This document shows, piece after piece, positions 9,928 through 20,060 of a DNA stretch of 64,000 nucleotides (position 1 is the first letter of the stretch; each line of letters opens with the position of its first letter). Source of the stretch: Oscillospiraceae bacterium. GTDB taxonomy: Bacteria > Bacillota > Clostridia > Oscillospirales > Oscillospiraceae. The stretch is from NCBI GenBank assembly GCA_015068305.1, contig SVKV01000001.1, forward strand, positions 1 through 64,000, in the 5' to 3' direction. Below the pieces are notes generated by a model. The model was given only the letters and a program-made list of their open reading frames with translations. It was not told the DNA's origin and did not search any database. The position numbers and the translations under genes were made by a program.

Positions 9928-11313
9928 ATGGCTAACATGACTCTGGTTAAGACCCCCATGCCCGAGCAGGATCCCAAGGTCCGTGCCCGCAACTTCAAGG
10001 AAGTTACCCTGGGCTACACTGCAGAAATGGCCATCGAAGAGGCTGGCCGCTGCCTGAAGTGCAAGAACCCCAAGTGTGTCGAGGGCTGCCCCGTTAACGT
10101 CCGGATCCCCGAGTTCATCGGCAAGGTCCAGGAGGGCGACTTCAAGGCTGCTTACGAAATCATCACCTCCACCAACGCACTGCCAGCTCTGTCCGGCCGT
10201 GTCTGCCCCCAGGAGACCCAGTGCGAAGCCCGCTGCGTCCGCGGCATCAAGGGTGAGCCCGTTGCCATCGGCCGTCTGGAGCGTTTTGTTGCTGACTGGT
10301 ACCGTGAGAACATCAATGCAATGCCCGAGAAGGTGGAATCCAACGGCATCAAGGTTGCTGTCGTCGGTTCCGGCCCTGCCGGCATGACCGCTGCTTCCGA
10401 CCTGGCCAAGCTGGGCTACCAGGTTACCATGTTCGAAGCTCTGCACACTGCAGGCGGCGTTCTGGTTTACGGCATCCCCGAGTTCCGTCTGCCCAAGGCA
10501 CTGGTGGCCAACGAGATCACCAAGCTGCAGGCCCAGGGCGTTGAAGTCATGACCAACATGGTCATCGGCCGCGTTCTGACCATCGACGAGCTGTTCGAGA
10601 TGGGCTACAAGGCTGTCTTCGTGGGCTCCGGCGCAGGTCTGCCCATGTTCATGAACATCCCCGGCGAGTCCCTGGTTGGCGTTATGTCCGCCAACGAGTA
10701 CCTGACCCGTACCAACCTGATGAAGGCTTACGACGAGTCCGCCGATACCCCCGTTGTGAAGTCCAAGGCTGTTGCTGTCGTCGGCGGCGGTAACGTTGCT
10801 ATGGACGCTGCCCGCTGCGGCATGCGTCTGGGCGCTGAGCATGTTTATGTTGTCTACCGCCGCGGTGAGGCTGAGATGCCCGCCCGTCTGGAAGAGAAGC
10901 ATCATGCCAAGGAAGAGGGCATCGAGTTCAAGACTCTGTGCAACCCCATCGAGATCCTGGGCGATGAGAACGGCCGTGTCTGCGGCATGAAGTGCATCCG
11001 TATGGAACTGGGCGAGCCCGATGCTTCCGGCCGCCGCCGTCCCATCGAGATCCCCGGCTCCGAGTTCATCCTGGATGTGGACACCGTCATCATGTCCCTG
11101 GGCACCAACCCCAACCCCCTGATCCGCTCCACCACTCCCGGTCTGGAGACCAACCGCAAGGGCTGCCTGATTGTCAACGAGAACGAGATGACCACCCGCG
11201 AGGGCGTCTTCGCCGGCGGCGACGCTGTTACCGGCGCTGCTACCGTCATTCTGGCAATGGGCGCAGGCAAGAAGGGCGCTGCTGCCATCGACCGCTTCAT
11301 CAAGGGCGAGTAA
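9928..11313 (+). CDS. gltA: NADPH-dependent glutamate synthase-like / NfnB-like large subunit
   Basis: Cys-rich CLKCKNPKCVEGCPVNVRIPEFI, two Rossmann motifs (VVGSGPAGMTAA, VVGGGNVAMDAARC). Confidence 0.9.
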   Translation: MANMTLVKTPMPEQDPKVRARNFKEVTLGYTAEMAIEEAGRCLKCKNPKCVEGCPVNVRIPEFIGKVQEGDFKAAYEIITSTNALPALSGRVCPQETQCEARCVRGIKGEPVAIGRLERFVADWYRENINAMPEKVESNGIKVAVVGSGPAGMTAASDLAKLGYQVTMFEALHTAGGVLVYGIPEFRLPKALVANEITKLQAQGVEVMTNMVIGRVLTIDELFEMGYKAVFVGSGAGLPMFMNIPGESLVGVMSANEYLTRTNLMKAYDESADTPVVKSKAVAVVGGGNVAMDAARCGMRLGAEHVYVVYRRGEAEMPARLEEKHHAKEEGIEFKTLCNPIEILGDENGRVCGMKCIRMELGEPDASGRRRPIEIPGSEFILDVDTVIMSLGTNPNPLIRSTTPGLETNRKGCLIVNENEMTTREGVFAGGDAVTGAATVILAMGAGKKGAAAIDRFIKGE

Positions 11314-11325
11314 TAAGTTTTATGT

Positions 11326-11358
11326 AAACCTCCGTGCGACCGCACGGAGGTTTCTTTT
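11326..11358 (+). terminator. Rho-independent terminator after gltA-like gene
   Basis: aaacctccgtgcgaccgcacggaggtttcttttt. Confidence 0.9.
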
Positions 11359-11385
11359 TGCAGTATTCCAAATTATATGGAACTA

Positions 11386-11637
11386 CAAATTGGAATTTGT
11401 CGTTTAGTTGCTATGGCGCGGGAGCGCCCAAGGCTCCCCTTGTCAGGGGAGCTGTCAGCCGAACAGGCTGACTGAGGGGTAGTGTTCTCTCCCTCCGGCA
11501 AAAATCAAAGATTTTTGCCACCTCCCTCATCAGAGGGAGGCTTTGGCTGGGTGCGAACCCGGAGCGACAAACTGTAATTTGGCCGGGGCAGTCTGTAACG
11601 TATTGCCTGTCGGGGCAACCCGATAAACTGAAATTTG
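11386..11637. repeat. Composite intergenic repeat (class C core + class E tail) with shared terminal motifs
   Basis: Left motif caaattggaatttgtcg 11386-11402; right motifs cgacaaactgtaatttg 11565-11581 and cgataaactgaaatttg 11621-11637. Confidence 0.8.
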
Positions 11638-11807
11638 CATTCTGGTGCCCGACATTAGGCATAATTTCACGAAAAAATAAGAAAATATTTAGATAAAAGA
11701 GCCAAAAGCCTCTTGCAAATCCGAACAAAGGATGTTATAATCCTAATGTACGATAGTAGGAAGTGTGAGAGAGGCGGAGACGCCTCTCTTTCTTATTGAG
11801 GTTTATT

Positions 11808-12260
11808 ATGAAAGTTACTGAGATTGTTGCAAAACTGGCAGAGCCTGTTGTGAAGGCTCACGGCTGCGAGCTCTGGGACGTGGAATACGTCCGGGAGGGC
11901 GACCAGCGTTTCCTGCGGATCTTCCTGGACAAGGAGACCGGTGTGGACATCAATGACTGCGAGGCCATCTCCAGAGCCATGGATCCCCTGCTGGACGAAG
12001 CCGACCCCATCGCGGAAAGCTACCACTTTGAAGTCTGCTCCGCAGGTCTCGAGCGGACCCTCAAGCGCCCCGGCGACTTTGAACGCTTCATGGGAAGCAA
12101 CATCACCGTCAAGCTGTACCGGCCCCGGAACGGCCTGAAGGAGATCCCCTGTGTTCTGACCGGCTACGATAACGGCCGTATCACCGTCACCGCCGGTAAG
12201 GAAATCATTACCTTTGAAAAATCCGAGGTCGCCCTGGTGCGGCTTCGTGTCGAATTTTAA
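11808..12260 (+). CDS. rimP: Ribosome maturation factor RimP
   Basis: MKVTEIVAKLAEPVVKAHGCELWDVEYVREGDQRFLRIFLDKETGVDINDCEAISRAMDPLLDE; first gene of nusA-infB block. Confidence 0.93.
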   Translation: MKVTEIVAKLAEPVVKAHGCELWDVEYVREGDQRFLRIFLDKETGVDINDCEAISRAMDPLLDEADPIAESYHFEVCSAGLERTLKRPGDFERFMGSNITVKLYRPRNGLKEIPCVLTGYDNGRITVTAGKEIITFEKSEVALVRLRVEF

Positions 12261-12292
12261 CCGTTACAACTAAATAGGAGGAACAAATCAAA

Positions 12293-13402
12293 ATGGCTAG
12301 AAATACCAAGAAGAAGCAGCCCGAAGCACACAAGATCGACTGTGCGGAAGTTTTTGCCAGCCTGCGGGATCTGGAGAAGCTGAAGGGCATTCCTGTTGAC
12401 TATATGGTCGAGCGGATGAAGCAGGGCATGGCCAATGCTTACCGCAAGGACCGGGAAGACCGCCGGGACGTCCCCGCTGACAATGTGGTGGTGGACCTCA
12501 GCGAGAGCGGTCTGTCCGTTCATGTTGTGAAGACCGTTGTGGAGGAGCTGGAGGATACCGCTCTGGAGATCCACATCGACGCAGCCCGGAACATCAACCC
12601 CGACGCCCAGGTGGGCGATACCCTGCACATCCCCGTGGACGTGGAGAAGTTCAGCCGCATCGCTGCCCAGACCTTCAAGCAGGTGGTCATCCAGGGCATT
12701 CGCGAGGCTGAGCGGGGCGTGGTTTACGAAAGCTACTCTTCCAAGGCCCAGGAGCTGCTCACCGGCACCGTCCTGCGCATCGATCCCTCCGGCGATATCT
12801 TTGTCCGTCTGGGCACCGGCAACGAGCAGAACGATGCTGTGCTCCGTGCCTCCGAGCAGATTCCCGGCGAGACCTACGAGCCCGGCGATCTGATCCGTGT
12901 TTACGTTCTGGAGGTCCACCGTGCAAACCGCGGTCCTCTGGTCCATGTTTCCCGTACCCACCCCAACCTGGTCCGGCGTCTGTTCGAGCTGGAAACTCCC
13001 GAAATCGCTGAGGGACAGGTGGAAGTCCGCAACATCGCCCGGGAAGCAGGTTCCCGCTCCAAGATGGCCGTCCGTGCCACTATGGAGGGCATCGATCCCG
13101 TTGGCGCCTGTGTCGGTCCCCGTGGCGGCCGTGTGGGTGCAGTTGTTGACGAGCTGTGCGGTGAGAAGATCGACATCGTGGTCTGGTCCGAGGATCCCTG
13201 CGAGTATGTCCGCAGCGCTCTGAGCCCCGCCGATGTGATCTCCGTGACCCTGGTTCCCGGCCAGAAGGCCTGCAAGGTCCTGGTTCCCGATGACCAGCTG
13301 AGTCTCGCCATCGGCAAGGAAGGCCAGAATGCCCGCCTGGCTGCAAGACTGACCGGCTACAAGATCGACATCAAGCCCGCCTCCCAGGCTGAGGCTGAAT
13401 AA
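12293..13402 (+). CDS. nusA: Transcription termination/antitermination factor NusA
   Basis: S1 and KH domains (GACVGPRGGRVGAVVDELCGEKIDIVVW). Confidence 0.95.
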   Translation: MARNTKKKQPEAHKIDCAEVFASLRDLEKLKGIPVDYMVERMKQGMANAYRKDREDRRDVPADNVVVDLSESGLSVHVVKTVVEELEDTALEIHIDAARNINPDAQVGDTLHIPVDVEKFSRIAAQTFKQVVIQGIREAERGVVYESYSSKAQELLTGTVLRIDPSGDIFVRLGTGNEQNDAVLRASEQIPGETYEPGDLIRVYVLEVHRANRGPLVHVSRTHPNLVRRLFELETPEIAEGQVEVRNIAREAGSRSKMAVRATMEGIDPVGACVGPRGGRVGAVVDELCGEKIDIVVWSEDPCEYVRSALSPADVISVTLVPGQKACKVLVPDDQLSLAIGKEGQNARLAARLTGYKIDIKPASQAEAE

Positions 13403-13410
13403 TCACACAA

Positions 13411-13540
13411 TGTCATTGCGAGGAGGCCTGAAAGGCCGACGTGGCAATCCGCATCTTTGCGATGCAGAGCATCGCGCGGCTCCAAAGAGCCGCAAGAGAA
13501 CGGATTCCCACGCCAGTCTGAAGACTGGCTCGGAATGACG
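13411..13540. repeat. Intergenic repeat class B (GTCATTGCGAGGAGGCCTGAAAGGCCGACGTGGCAATCCG)
   Basis: Shares blocks with 40014-40155 and 54326-54480. Confidence 0.8.
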
Positions 13541-13566
13541 GTGAAGAATCGAAGGAGGCAGCAAAT

Positions 13567-13839
13567 ATGCAAAAAAAGATTCCCCAGCGGCAGTGTATGG
13601 GCTGCCGGGAAAGAAAGGCAAAGCGGGAGCTGATCCGCATCGTCCGCATGACCGACGGCAACGTCACCGTGGATTTCGGCGGCAAGCTCAACGGCCGGGG
13701 TGCTTACATCTGCCCCAATGCCGAATGCCTGAAGAAAGTACAGCGGTCCAAGGCTCTGGAACGGAGTCTGGAGACTGCCATCCCCGAAGAAGTATACGAC
13801 CGCCTGGCGCGGGAAATGGAGGCAGGATTAAATGGATAG
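13567..13839 (+). CDS. ylxR: YlxR/RnpM-family RNA-binding protein
   Basis: MQKKIPQRQCMGCRERKAKRELIRIVR...GRGAYICPNAECLKKVQ. Confidence 0.93.
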   Translation: MQKKIPQRQCMGCRERKAKRELIRIVRMTDGNVTVDFGGKLNGRGAYICPNAECLKKVQRSKALERSLETAIPEEVYDRLAREMEAGLNG

Positions 13840-14248
13840 AGCATTGAATTACCTGGCTCTGGCCCGCAAGGCTGGTCTTGCCGAGCTGGGCGAGGAGCCT
13901 GTGGGTGCCATCACCCGGGCCGGCAAGGGCTATCTGGTGGTGGTTGCATCCGATGCATCCGACCACACCTGGCGCCGGGCCAAGAGCTTTGTGGCCGGCA
14001 CCGAGCAGCAGTGTGTCAAGGTAACCTTTACCAAGGAGGAGCTGGGCTTCGTCGTCGGAAGACAGAGCCTGGCCATCGCTGCCGTTACGGACCCCGCCAT
14101 GGCAGCATCCATGGTCAGGGCACTGCCGGATGCACCCAGGCATGCCGCAGCGCTGGCTGTGCTGGAAGAGAAGGCAGCCAAGCTGAAGCAGCGCAAGGAT
14201 GAGGCCAAGGCCCACAAGCGGAACGTCCGCTTCGGAAAGAAGAAATAA
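13832..14248 (+). CDS. L7Ae-family ribosomal protein (YlxQ-like)
   Basis: MDRALNYLALARKAGLAELGEEPVGAITRAGKGYLVVVASDASD; overlaps ylxR stop. Confidence 0.88.
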   Translation: MDRALNYLALARKAGLAELGEEPVGAITRAGKGYLVVVASDASDHTWRRAKSFVAGTEQQCVKVTFTKEELGFVVGRQSLAIAAVTDPAMAASMVRALPDAPRHAAALAVLEEKAAKLKQRKDEAKAHKRNVRFGKKK

Positions 14249-14280
14249 GTAAGTTAAACCAACTTTGCAGGTGGTCATGA

Positions 14281-14353
14281 ATGCGTCATGCATGATGCAA
14301 AGTGCAAAATGGAATGCGCTCATTCTGCATTCTGCATTTTGCATTCTGCATTT
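14281..14353. repeat. Intergenic repeat class A
   Basis: gatgcaaagtgcaaaatggaatgcgctcattctgcattctgcattttgcattctgcattt. Confidence 0.75.
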
Positions 14354-14387
14354 GTGACAGCCTGTCACATTTTGGAGGTGCGTTATA

Positions 14388-16766
14388 TTGAGTTTTGTGA
14401 AGTATCGTTTGAAGGAAGTGGCTACCGATTTCGGCACCACGCCCAAGGAAATTGCAGAAATCATCGGCAAGTTCGGTGAGCGCCCCAAGTCCAACACCCA
14501 GGTTCTGACCGATGCAGAGCTGAACTGCGTGTTTGACTACATGACCAAGACCCACCAGATCAGCTCCATTGAGCAGGTCTTTGCAGCTGCCAAGAAGGCA
14601 GAGCCCAAGCCCGCTGCCCCCAAGGCAGAGGCTCCCAAGCAGCCCCAGAATCAGAACCGTCCTCAGCAGGGCGGCCAGAACCGTCCCCAGCAGGGCGGTC
14701 AGAACCGTCCCCAGCAGCCTCAGCAGCAGGCCCGTCCCCAGCAGCCCGCCGCTCCCCAGAAGCCTGCGGAGCCCGAGCGGAAGCGGGAGCGCCGGGTGGT
14801 GGATACCTCCGCGGTCCAGGTCAATGCCAACCGCTTTGCCGATGTTGACAATCTGGTTTCCGAGAAGGTTCAGAATTACCAGGGCGGCAAGCAGCGCATC
14901 GGCGGCAAGGGTGCCAAGCAGCAGAAGCAGCAACAGAACCTCAAAAAGGGCAACAAGTCCCGCAACGAGGAGCAGGAAAAGATGCGCCGCCTCCAGATGG
15001 AGGTTGCCCGGAAGGCTCCCACCGTGGTCAAGATCCCCGATGAGATCACCGTTGCAGAGCTGGCTTCCCGGATGAAGAAGACCGTGGCCGAAGTCATCAA
15101 GTGTCTGATGAAGAACGGCGTCATGGCCGCCATGAACCAGACCATCGACTTTGATACCGCCGAATTTGTGGCCACCGAGCTGGGCTGCAAGGTGGAAAAG
15201 GAAATCACCGTCACCATCGAGGAGCGGATCATCGACGACCATGTGGACTCCGCCGAAGAGCTGGAGACCCGTGCTCCCGTCGTTGTTGTCATGGGTCACG
15301 TTGACCACGGCAAGACCTCTACTCTGGACGCCATCCGCAAGACCTCTGTCACCGCAGGCGAAGCCGGCGGCATCACCCAGCACATCGGTGCTTATACCGT
15401 GGATGTGAACGGCCAGATGATCACCTTCCTGGATACCCCCGGCCACGCTGCCTTTACTTCCATGCGTGCCCGCGGCGCCAAGTCCACCGACATCGCCATT
15501 CTGGTGGTTGCTGCCGACGACGGCATCATGCCCCAGACCATCGAATCCATCAACCACGCCAAGGCCGCTGAAGTGCCTCTGATCGTGGCCATCAACAAGA
15601 TGGATAAGCCCACCGCAAACCCCGACAAGATCAAGGAGCAGCTGACCAAGTATGACCTGATCCCCGAGGAGTGGGGCGGCGACACCATCATCGTGCCCAT
15701 CTCCGCCAAGACCGGCATGGGTCTGGACGACCTGCTGGAAATGGTCCTGCTGACCGCCGAGGTCCAGGAGCTGAAGGCCAACCCCAACCGCCGGGCAAAG
15801 GGCACCGTCATCGAAGCAAGATTGGACAAGACCCGTGGCCCCGTGGCTACCCTGCTGGTCCAGAACGGCACCCTGAAGCAGGGCGATATCGTCATCGCCG
15901 GTACTTCCGTGGGCCGTGTCCGCGTCATGACCAACGACAAGGGCCGCACCGTCAAGACCGCCGGTCCCTCCATTCCTGTTGAGATCACCGGCCTTGCCGA
16001 GGTTCCCACCCCCGGCGACGAATTCAATGCCGTTACCGACGAGCGTATGGCAAGAGAACTGGTGGAGCAGCGCAAGCAGGCTCAGAAGGATGCCGCTGCA
16101 AAGCTCCAGCAGAAGGTCACTCTGGATAACCTCTTCAGCCGGATGCAGGAAGGCGAGATGAAGAACCTGAACCTGATCGTTAAGGCCGACGTTCAGGGCT
16201 CCGCCGAGGCTGTGAAGGCATCCCTGGAGAAGATCTCCAACGAGGAGGTCCGGGTCAAGGTCATCCATGCCGGTGTCGGCGCCATCAACGAGTCCGACGT
16301 GCTGCTGGCCTCCACCTCCGGTGCCATCATCATCGGCTTCAACGTCCGTCCCGACTCCGGTGCCCAGGCATCCGCCCAGCGCACCAACGTGGATATGCGG
16401 TTCTACCGTGTTATCTACGATGCCATCGACGAGATCGAAGCTGCCATGAAGGGCATGCTGGCTCCCAAGTTTGAGGAAGTGGTCCTGGGCCACGCCGAAG
16501 TCCGCCAGACCTACAAGGTTTCCGCCATCGGCACCGTTGCCGGCTGTATGGTCAAGGACGGCAAGGTTACCCGTGACGGCCAGGTCCGCATCCTGCGCGA
16601 CAACATCGTCATTTACGAAGGCGAGATCGGCTCCCTGCAGCGGTTCAAGGATGCTGCCAAGGAAGTCACCGCCGGCTACGAATGCGGCATGACCATTGCA
16701 GGCTACAACGATATCAAGGAATTCGATATCTTCGAGTGCTTCGCAATGCAGGAAGTGAAGAGATAA
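14388..16766 (+). CDS. infB: Translation initiation factor IF-2 (TTG or equivalent start with low-complexity Q/N/R/P N-terminus)
   Basis: GTPase motif [25 protein letters not shown]. Confidence 0.97.
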   Translation: MSFVKYRLKEVATDFGTTPKEIAEIIGKFGERPKSNTQVLTDAELNCVFDYMTKTHQISSIEQVFAAAKKAEPKPAAPKAEAPKQPQNQNRPQQGGQNRPQQGGQNRPQQPQQQARPQQPAAPQKPAEPERKRERRVVDTSAVQVNANRFADVDNLVSEKVQNYQGGKQRIGGKGAKQQKQQQNLKKGNKSRNEEQEKMRRLQMEVARKAPTVVKIPDEITVAELASRMKKTVAEVIKCLMKNGVMAAMNQTIDFDTAEFVATELGCKVEKEITVTIEERIIDDHVDSAEELETRAPVVVVMGHVDHGKTSTLDAIRKTSVTAGEAGGITQHIGAYTVDVNGQMITFLDTPGHAAFTSMRARGAKSTDIAILVVAADDGIMPQTIESINHAKAAEVPLIVAINKMDKPTANPDKIKEQLTKYDLIPEEWGGDTIIVPISAKTGMGLDDLLEMVLLTAEVQELKANPNRRAKGTVIEARLDKTRGPVATLLVQNGTLKQGDIVIAGTSVGRVRVMTNDKGRTVKTAGPSIPVEITGLAEVPTPGDEFNAVTDERMARELVEQRKQAQKDAAAKLQQKVTLDNLFSRMQEGEMKNLNLIVKADVQGSAEAVKASLEKISNEEVRVKVIHAGVGAINESDVLLASTSGAIIIGFNVRPDSGAQASAQRTNVDMRFYRVIYDAIDEIEAAMKGMLAPKFEEVVLGHAEVRQTYKVSAIGTVAGCMVKDGKVTRDGQVRILRDNIVIYEGEIGSLQRFKDAAKEVTAGYECGMTIAGYNDIKEFDIFECFAMQEVKR

Positions 16767-16770
16767 AATC

Positions 16771-16808
16771 AAAAGCCAGCCGCCGCAGTTGCGGCAGGCT
16801 GGCTTTTT
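16771..16808 (+). terminator. Hairpin terminator-like sequence after infB
   Basis: aaaagccagccgccgcagttgcggcaggctggcttttt. Confidence 0.75.
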
Positions 16809-16810
16809 CC

Positions 16811-16924
16811 AATGCAAAATGTAAAGTGCAGAATGCAGAATGATTGTATCGCTTCGCGATGAATTTAAAAAATGCCCACAGGGCATACCACAATTTTGCA
16901 TTTTGCATTCTGAATTCTGCATTC
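16811..16924. repeat. Intergenic repeat class A
   Basis: aatgcaaaatgtaaagtgcagaatgcagaatg ... attttgcattttgcattctgaattctgcatt. Confidence 0.8.
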
Positions 16925-16979
16925 GTTTACGGACAAGGTAACGAAAGCGGCAGAAACTATAAATCAAGGAGGCTAATAT

Positions 16980-17342
16980 ATGGCATCCAATCGAATCAAC
17001 CGAATCAACGAAGAGATGCAGAAGTCCATCGCAGGCAAGCTGCGCTCTGTAAAAGATCCCCGGGTGGCCGGCACCATGATCTCCGTCACCCGTGTGGAAA
17101 CCACACCCGACCTGCGCTATGCGAAGGTCTATGTCAGCTTCCTGGAGGAATCCAAGGCCAAGGACGCCATGAAGGGCCTCCAGTCCGCCGGTGGCTGGCT
17201 CCGCCGGGAAGTCGGCAATGAGCTGAAGCTGCGCTACACCCCCGAGCTGGTCTGGGCGCTGGACGATTCCATCACCTACGGCGCAAAAATGCTGGAGATC
17301 ATCAACAATCTGCCCTACGGTAACCACGATGACGAGGAATGA
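16980..17342 (+). CDS. rbfA: Ribosome-binding factor A
   Basis: RINRINEEMQKSIAGKLRSVKDPRVAGTMISVTRVETTPDLRYAKVYVSF. Confidence 0.95.
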   Translation: MASNRINRINEEMQKSIAGKLRSVKDPRVAGTMISVTRVETTPDLRYAKVYVSFLEESKAKDAMKGLQSAGGWLRREVGNELKLRYTPELVWALDDSITYGAKMLEIINNLPYGNHDDEE

Positions 17343-18267
17343 TTGCGCAGCATGGCTGCTGGAACATGACAATTACTGCATCCTGACCCACGTCCGCCCC
17401 GACGGCGATACCATGGGCAGTGCCGCTGCCCTCTGCGTGGGCCTGCGGCAGCTGGGAAAGAATGCCCATCTGCTGCAAAACGACGGGGTCTCCCCTTTCC
17501 TGGACCGGTGCCAGCTGGGACTGACCAATAATTGGCCCGAAGACGGCGATACTCTGGTGTGCGTGGATGTGGCCTCCCCCGGTATGCTGCCGGAGGACTG
17601 GAAGTGCCTGCAGGACCGGATCGACCTGCGGATCGACCATCATGGCACTGCCACCTCCTTTACCCCCGGCGAACTGGTGGACTCCAGCGCCGCTGCCTGC
17701 GGCGAGATCGTCTATGATGTGCTGATGGCCATGGGCTGTGAGATGACCAAGGAAATTGCCTGGCGGCTGTATATCGCCATTTCCACCGATACCGGCTGCT
17801 TCCGCTATGCCAATACCACCGCCAACACCTACCGGGTGGCGGCAGCCTGCGCCGAAACTGGTGCGGAGCTCTACCCCATTACCCAGGAGCTTTTTGACAC
17901 CACCTCCATTTCCGAGCTGAAGCTTCAGAACTGGATGGTGGATCACGCGGTGTTCCTCTGCGGCGGCAAGGCGGCGGTCTGCGCCATCCCCCCGGAGCTG
18001 GAGGAATCTGTTTCCAAGGAGGACCTGGAGGGGATCTCCGGATTCCTGCGGTCCATCGAGGGCGTGAAAATCTCCGCCACCATCCGCAAGACGGAAACCG
18101 GCTGCAAGATGTCCGTCCGGGCAATCCCCGGCTTTGACGCTGCAGCGGTTTGCAGGAAATTCGGCGGCGGCGGACACAAGGGCGCAGCCGGTGCAAGCCT
18201 TTCCATGTCCATGGAAGAGGCAGCCCGGGCGGCAGCGGAAGCTTTGACGGAAGTGGTGGCAGGCTGA
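17329..18267 (+). CDS. nrnA: DHH/DHHA1 phosphoesterase, NrnA-like oligoribonuclease/pAp phosphatase
   Basis: THVRPDGDTMGSAAALCVGLRQLGKN; IDHHGTATSF; GGGGHKGAAGASL. Confidence 0.92.
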   Translation: MTRNDCAAWLLEHDNYCILTHVRPDGDTMGSAAALCVGLRQLGKNAHLLQNDGVSPFLDRCQLGLTNNWPEDGDTLVCVDVASPGMLPEDWKCLQDRIDLRIDHHGTATSFTPGELVDSSAAACGEIVYDVLMAMGCEMTKEIAWRLYIAISTDTGCFRYANTTANTYRVAAACAETGAELYPITQELFDTTSISELKLQNWMVDHAVFLCGGKAAVCAIPPELEESVSKEDLEGISGFLRSIEGVKISATIRKTETGCKMSVRAIPGFDAAAVCRKFGGGGHKGAAGASLSMSMEEAARAAAEALTEVVAG

Positions 18268-19139
18268 TGAACGGAATTGTAATCGTAGACAAGCCCCAGG
18301 GCTGGACCAGCCAGGATGTGACGGCCCGGCTCCGCCGGGTGTTCAATACCCGGCGCATCGGTCACGGCGGCACTCTGGATCCCATGGCCACCGGTGTTCT
18401 GCCGGTTTTTGTGGGCCGGGGCACCCGGGGCGTGGAGTTCTTCGAACACGCGGAAAAGACCTATGAGACGGTGCTGCAGCTGGGTATGACCACCGATACC
18501 GAGGATACCACCGGTACGGTGCTGGAAACCCGGGATGTTCACATTTCCGAAATGGAAATGTCCGAAATTCTGTCACAATTCCGGGGTAAAATCATGCAGG
18601 TACCCCCCATGTATTCTGCGCTGAAAATAAACGGCCAAAAATTAGTGGACCTGGCCCGGAAGGGCAAGACCGTGGAGCGGCAGCCCCGGGAAATTGAGAT
18701 TTTTGAGCTGGAGCTGCTGGAGTTTGCCGGCAGCACTGCCCGGCTTCGGGTCCGGTGCTCCAAAGGCACCTATATCCGCACCCTGTGCAAGGATATCGGA
18801 GAGGCCCTGGGCTGTGGCGGCTGTATGGCCGAATTGCGCAGAGTCCAGGCGGGAGAATATACCATTGAGGAGGCCGTTCCCCTGCAGGTGCTGCTGGATA
18901 CGGACAAGCCGGAAGAATATCTTCGTCCGGTGGACTCTATGTTTCGCAATTACCCGGCGGTGACCCTCTCTTCCAACCAGGAAAAGCGCTGCCGCAACGG
19001 CAACTGCTTTTCCCTGCAGCTGGAGCCGGGTACTTACCGGGCTTACAGCAAGGTCGGCGAATTTTTGATGCTGGCCAAAGTGGAAGATAATATTATGTCA
19101 ACCATTAAGAGCTTCTTCGAGGTAGAAGAAGGAAAATAA
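18267..19139 (+). CDS. truB: tRNA pseudouridine(55) synthase
   Basis: MNGIVIVDKPQGWTSQDVTARLRRVFNTRRIGHGGTLDPMATGVLPV; TGATG overlap with nrnA. Confidence 0.96.
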   Translation: MNGIVIVDKPQGWTSQDVTARLRRVFNTRRIGHGGTLDPMATGVLPVFVGRGTRGVEFFEHAEKTYETVLQLGMTTDTEDTTGTVLETRDVHISEMEMSEILSQFRGKIMQVPPMYSALKINGQKLVDLARKGKTVERQPREIEIFELELLEFAGSTARLRVRCSKGTYIRTLCKDIGEALGCGGCMAELRRVQAGEYTIEEAVPLQVLLDTDKPEEYLRPVDSMFRNYPAVTLSSNQEKRCRNGNCFSLQLEPGTYRAYSKVGEFLMLAKVEDNIMSTIKSFFEVEEGK

Positions 19140-19159
19140 CGAATGAAAGAGGTGATGAT

Positions 19160-20059
19160 ATGGCTGAACCCAAGCGGATTTTTGCCCTGGGTTTTTTCGA
19201 CGGAGTCCATCTGGGCCACCAGGCGCTGCTGAAGGAATGCTGCCGCCTGGCCAGGGAAAGAAACTGCGAAACTGCCGCCATCACCTTTGACAATCACCCC
19301 CAGGCCCTGTTTTCGGACCGGATTCCGGTGCTGCTGAGCAGCGTCCCGGACCGGAAGGCGCTGCTGCGCCGCTATGGCATGGACCGGATCCTGGTGCTGC
19401 CGGTAACGGCGGAGGTCATGTCCACCCCCTGGAAAGACTTTCTGGAGGATCTGCTGGACCGGGGTGCCGCGGGCTTTGTCTGCGGCGATGATTTTCGGTT
19501 CGGTGCCCGGGGAGAAGGCGATGCCCAAAAGCTGAGGGAATTCTGCGAATCCCGGGCCCTTCCCTGCCGTGTGGTGTCGGAGCAGGTGCTGGACGGCAAA
19601 CGGATTTCCTCCACCCGGATCCGGGGCAAGATCGAGGAAGGCAATATGGAATCTGCCACCCGGCTTCTGGGTCATCCCCATACCCTCACCGGACGGGTGG
19701 TCCACGGCCACCGGCTGGGCCGGAAACTGGGCTTTCCCACAGCCAATCTGCTGCTGCCCCCGGGGGTTGCCACACCGAAGTTCGGCGTGTATGCCTGCCG
19801 GGCCATTGTGGATGGGGTGGCCTACCCGGCGGTGACCAATGTGGGCACCCGGCCCACGGTATCCGGCACCGGCATCACTGTGGAGCCCTGGATCCTGGAT
19901 TTTGAGGGGGACCTCTATGACCGGGAGATCCTGCTGGAATTCTACTATTTCCTCCGGCCGGAAACCAAATTCCCGGACCTGGAGAGCCTCCGGCGGGAGA
20001 TCCGGCACAACGGTGAGCAGACCCGGGCGTATCTGAACGCCCTGCAGGGGGAGAAATAA
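19160..20059 (+). CDS. ribF: Bifunctional riboflavin kinase/FAD synthetase
   Basis: ALGFFDGVHLGHQALL; GRVVHGHRLGRKLGFPTANL. Confidence 0.95.
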   Translation: MAEPKRIFALGFFDGVHLGHQALLKECCRLARERNCETAAITFDNHPQALFSDRIPVLLSSVPDRKALLRRYGMDRILVLPVTAEVMSTPWKDFLEDLLDRGAAGFVCGDDFRFGARGEGDAQKLREFCESRALPCRVVSEQVLDGKRISSTRIRGKIEEGNMESATRLLGHPHTLTGRVVHGHRLGRKLGFPTANLLLPPGVATPKFGVYACRAIVDGVAYPAVTNVGTRPTVSGTGITVEPWILDFEGDLYDREILLEFYYFLRPETKFPDLESLRREIRHNGEQTRAYLNALQGEK

Positions 20060-20060
20060 T

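Noticed and set aside
14281-14353. AATGCAGAATGCA arrays considered as CRISPR or iterons
   Set aside because: Short, imperfect, palindromic and dispersed in several spacers; no spacer structure, no cas or replication initiator genes nearby
14286-17372. 1028-aa minus-strand ORF opposite infB/rbfA
   Set aside because: Mirror ORF caused by the codon bias of infB; no start/RBS support, composition ([12 protein letters not shown]-type repeats) typical of antisense translation
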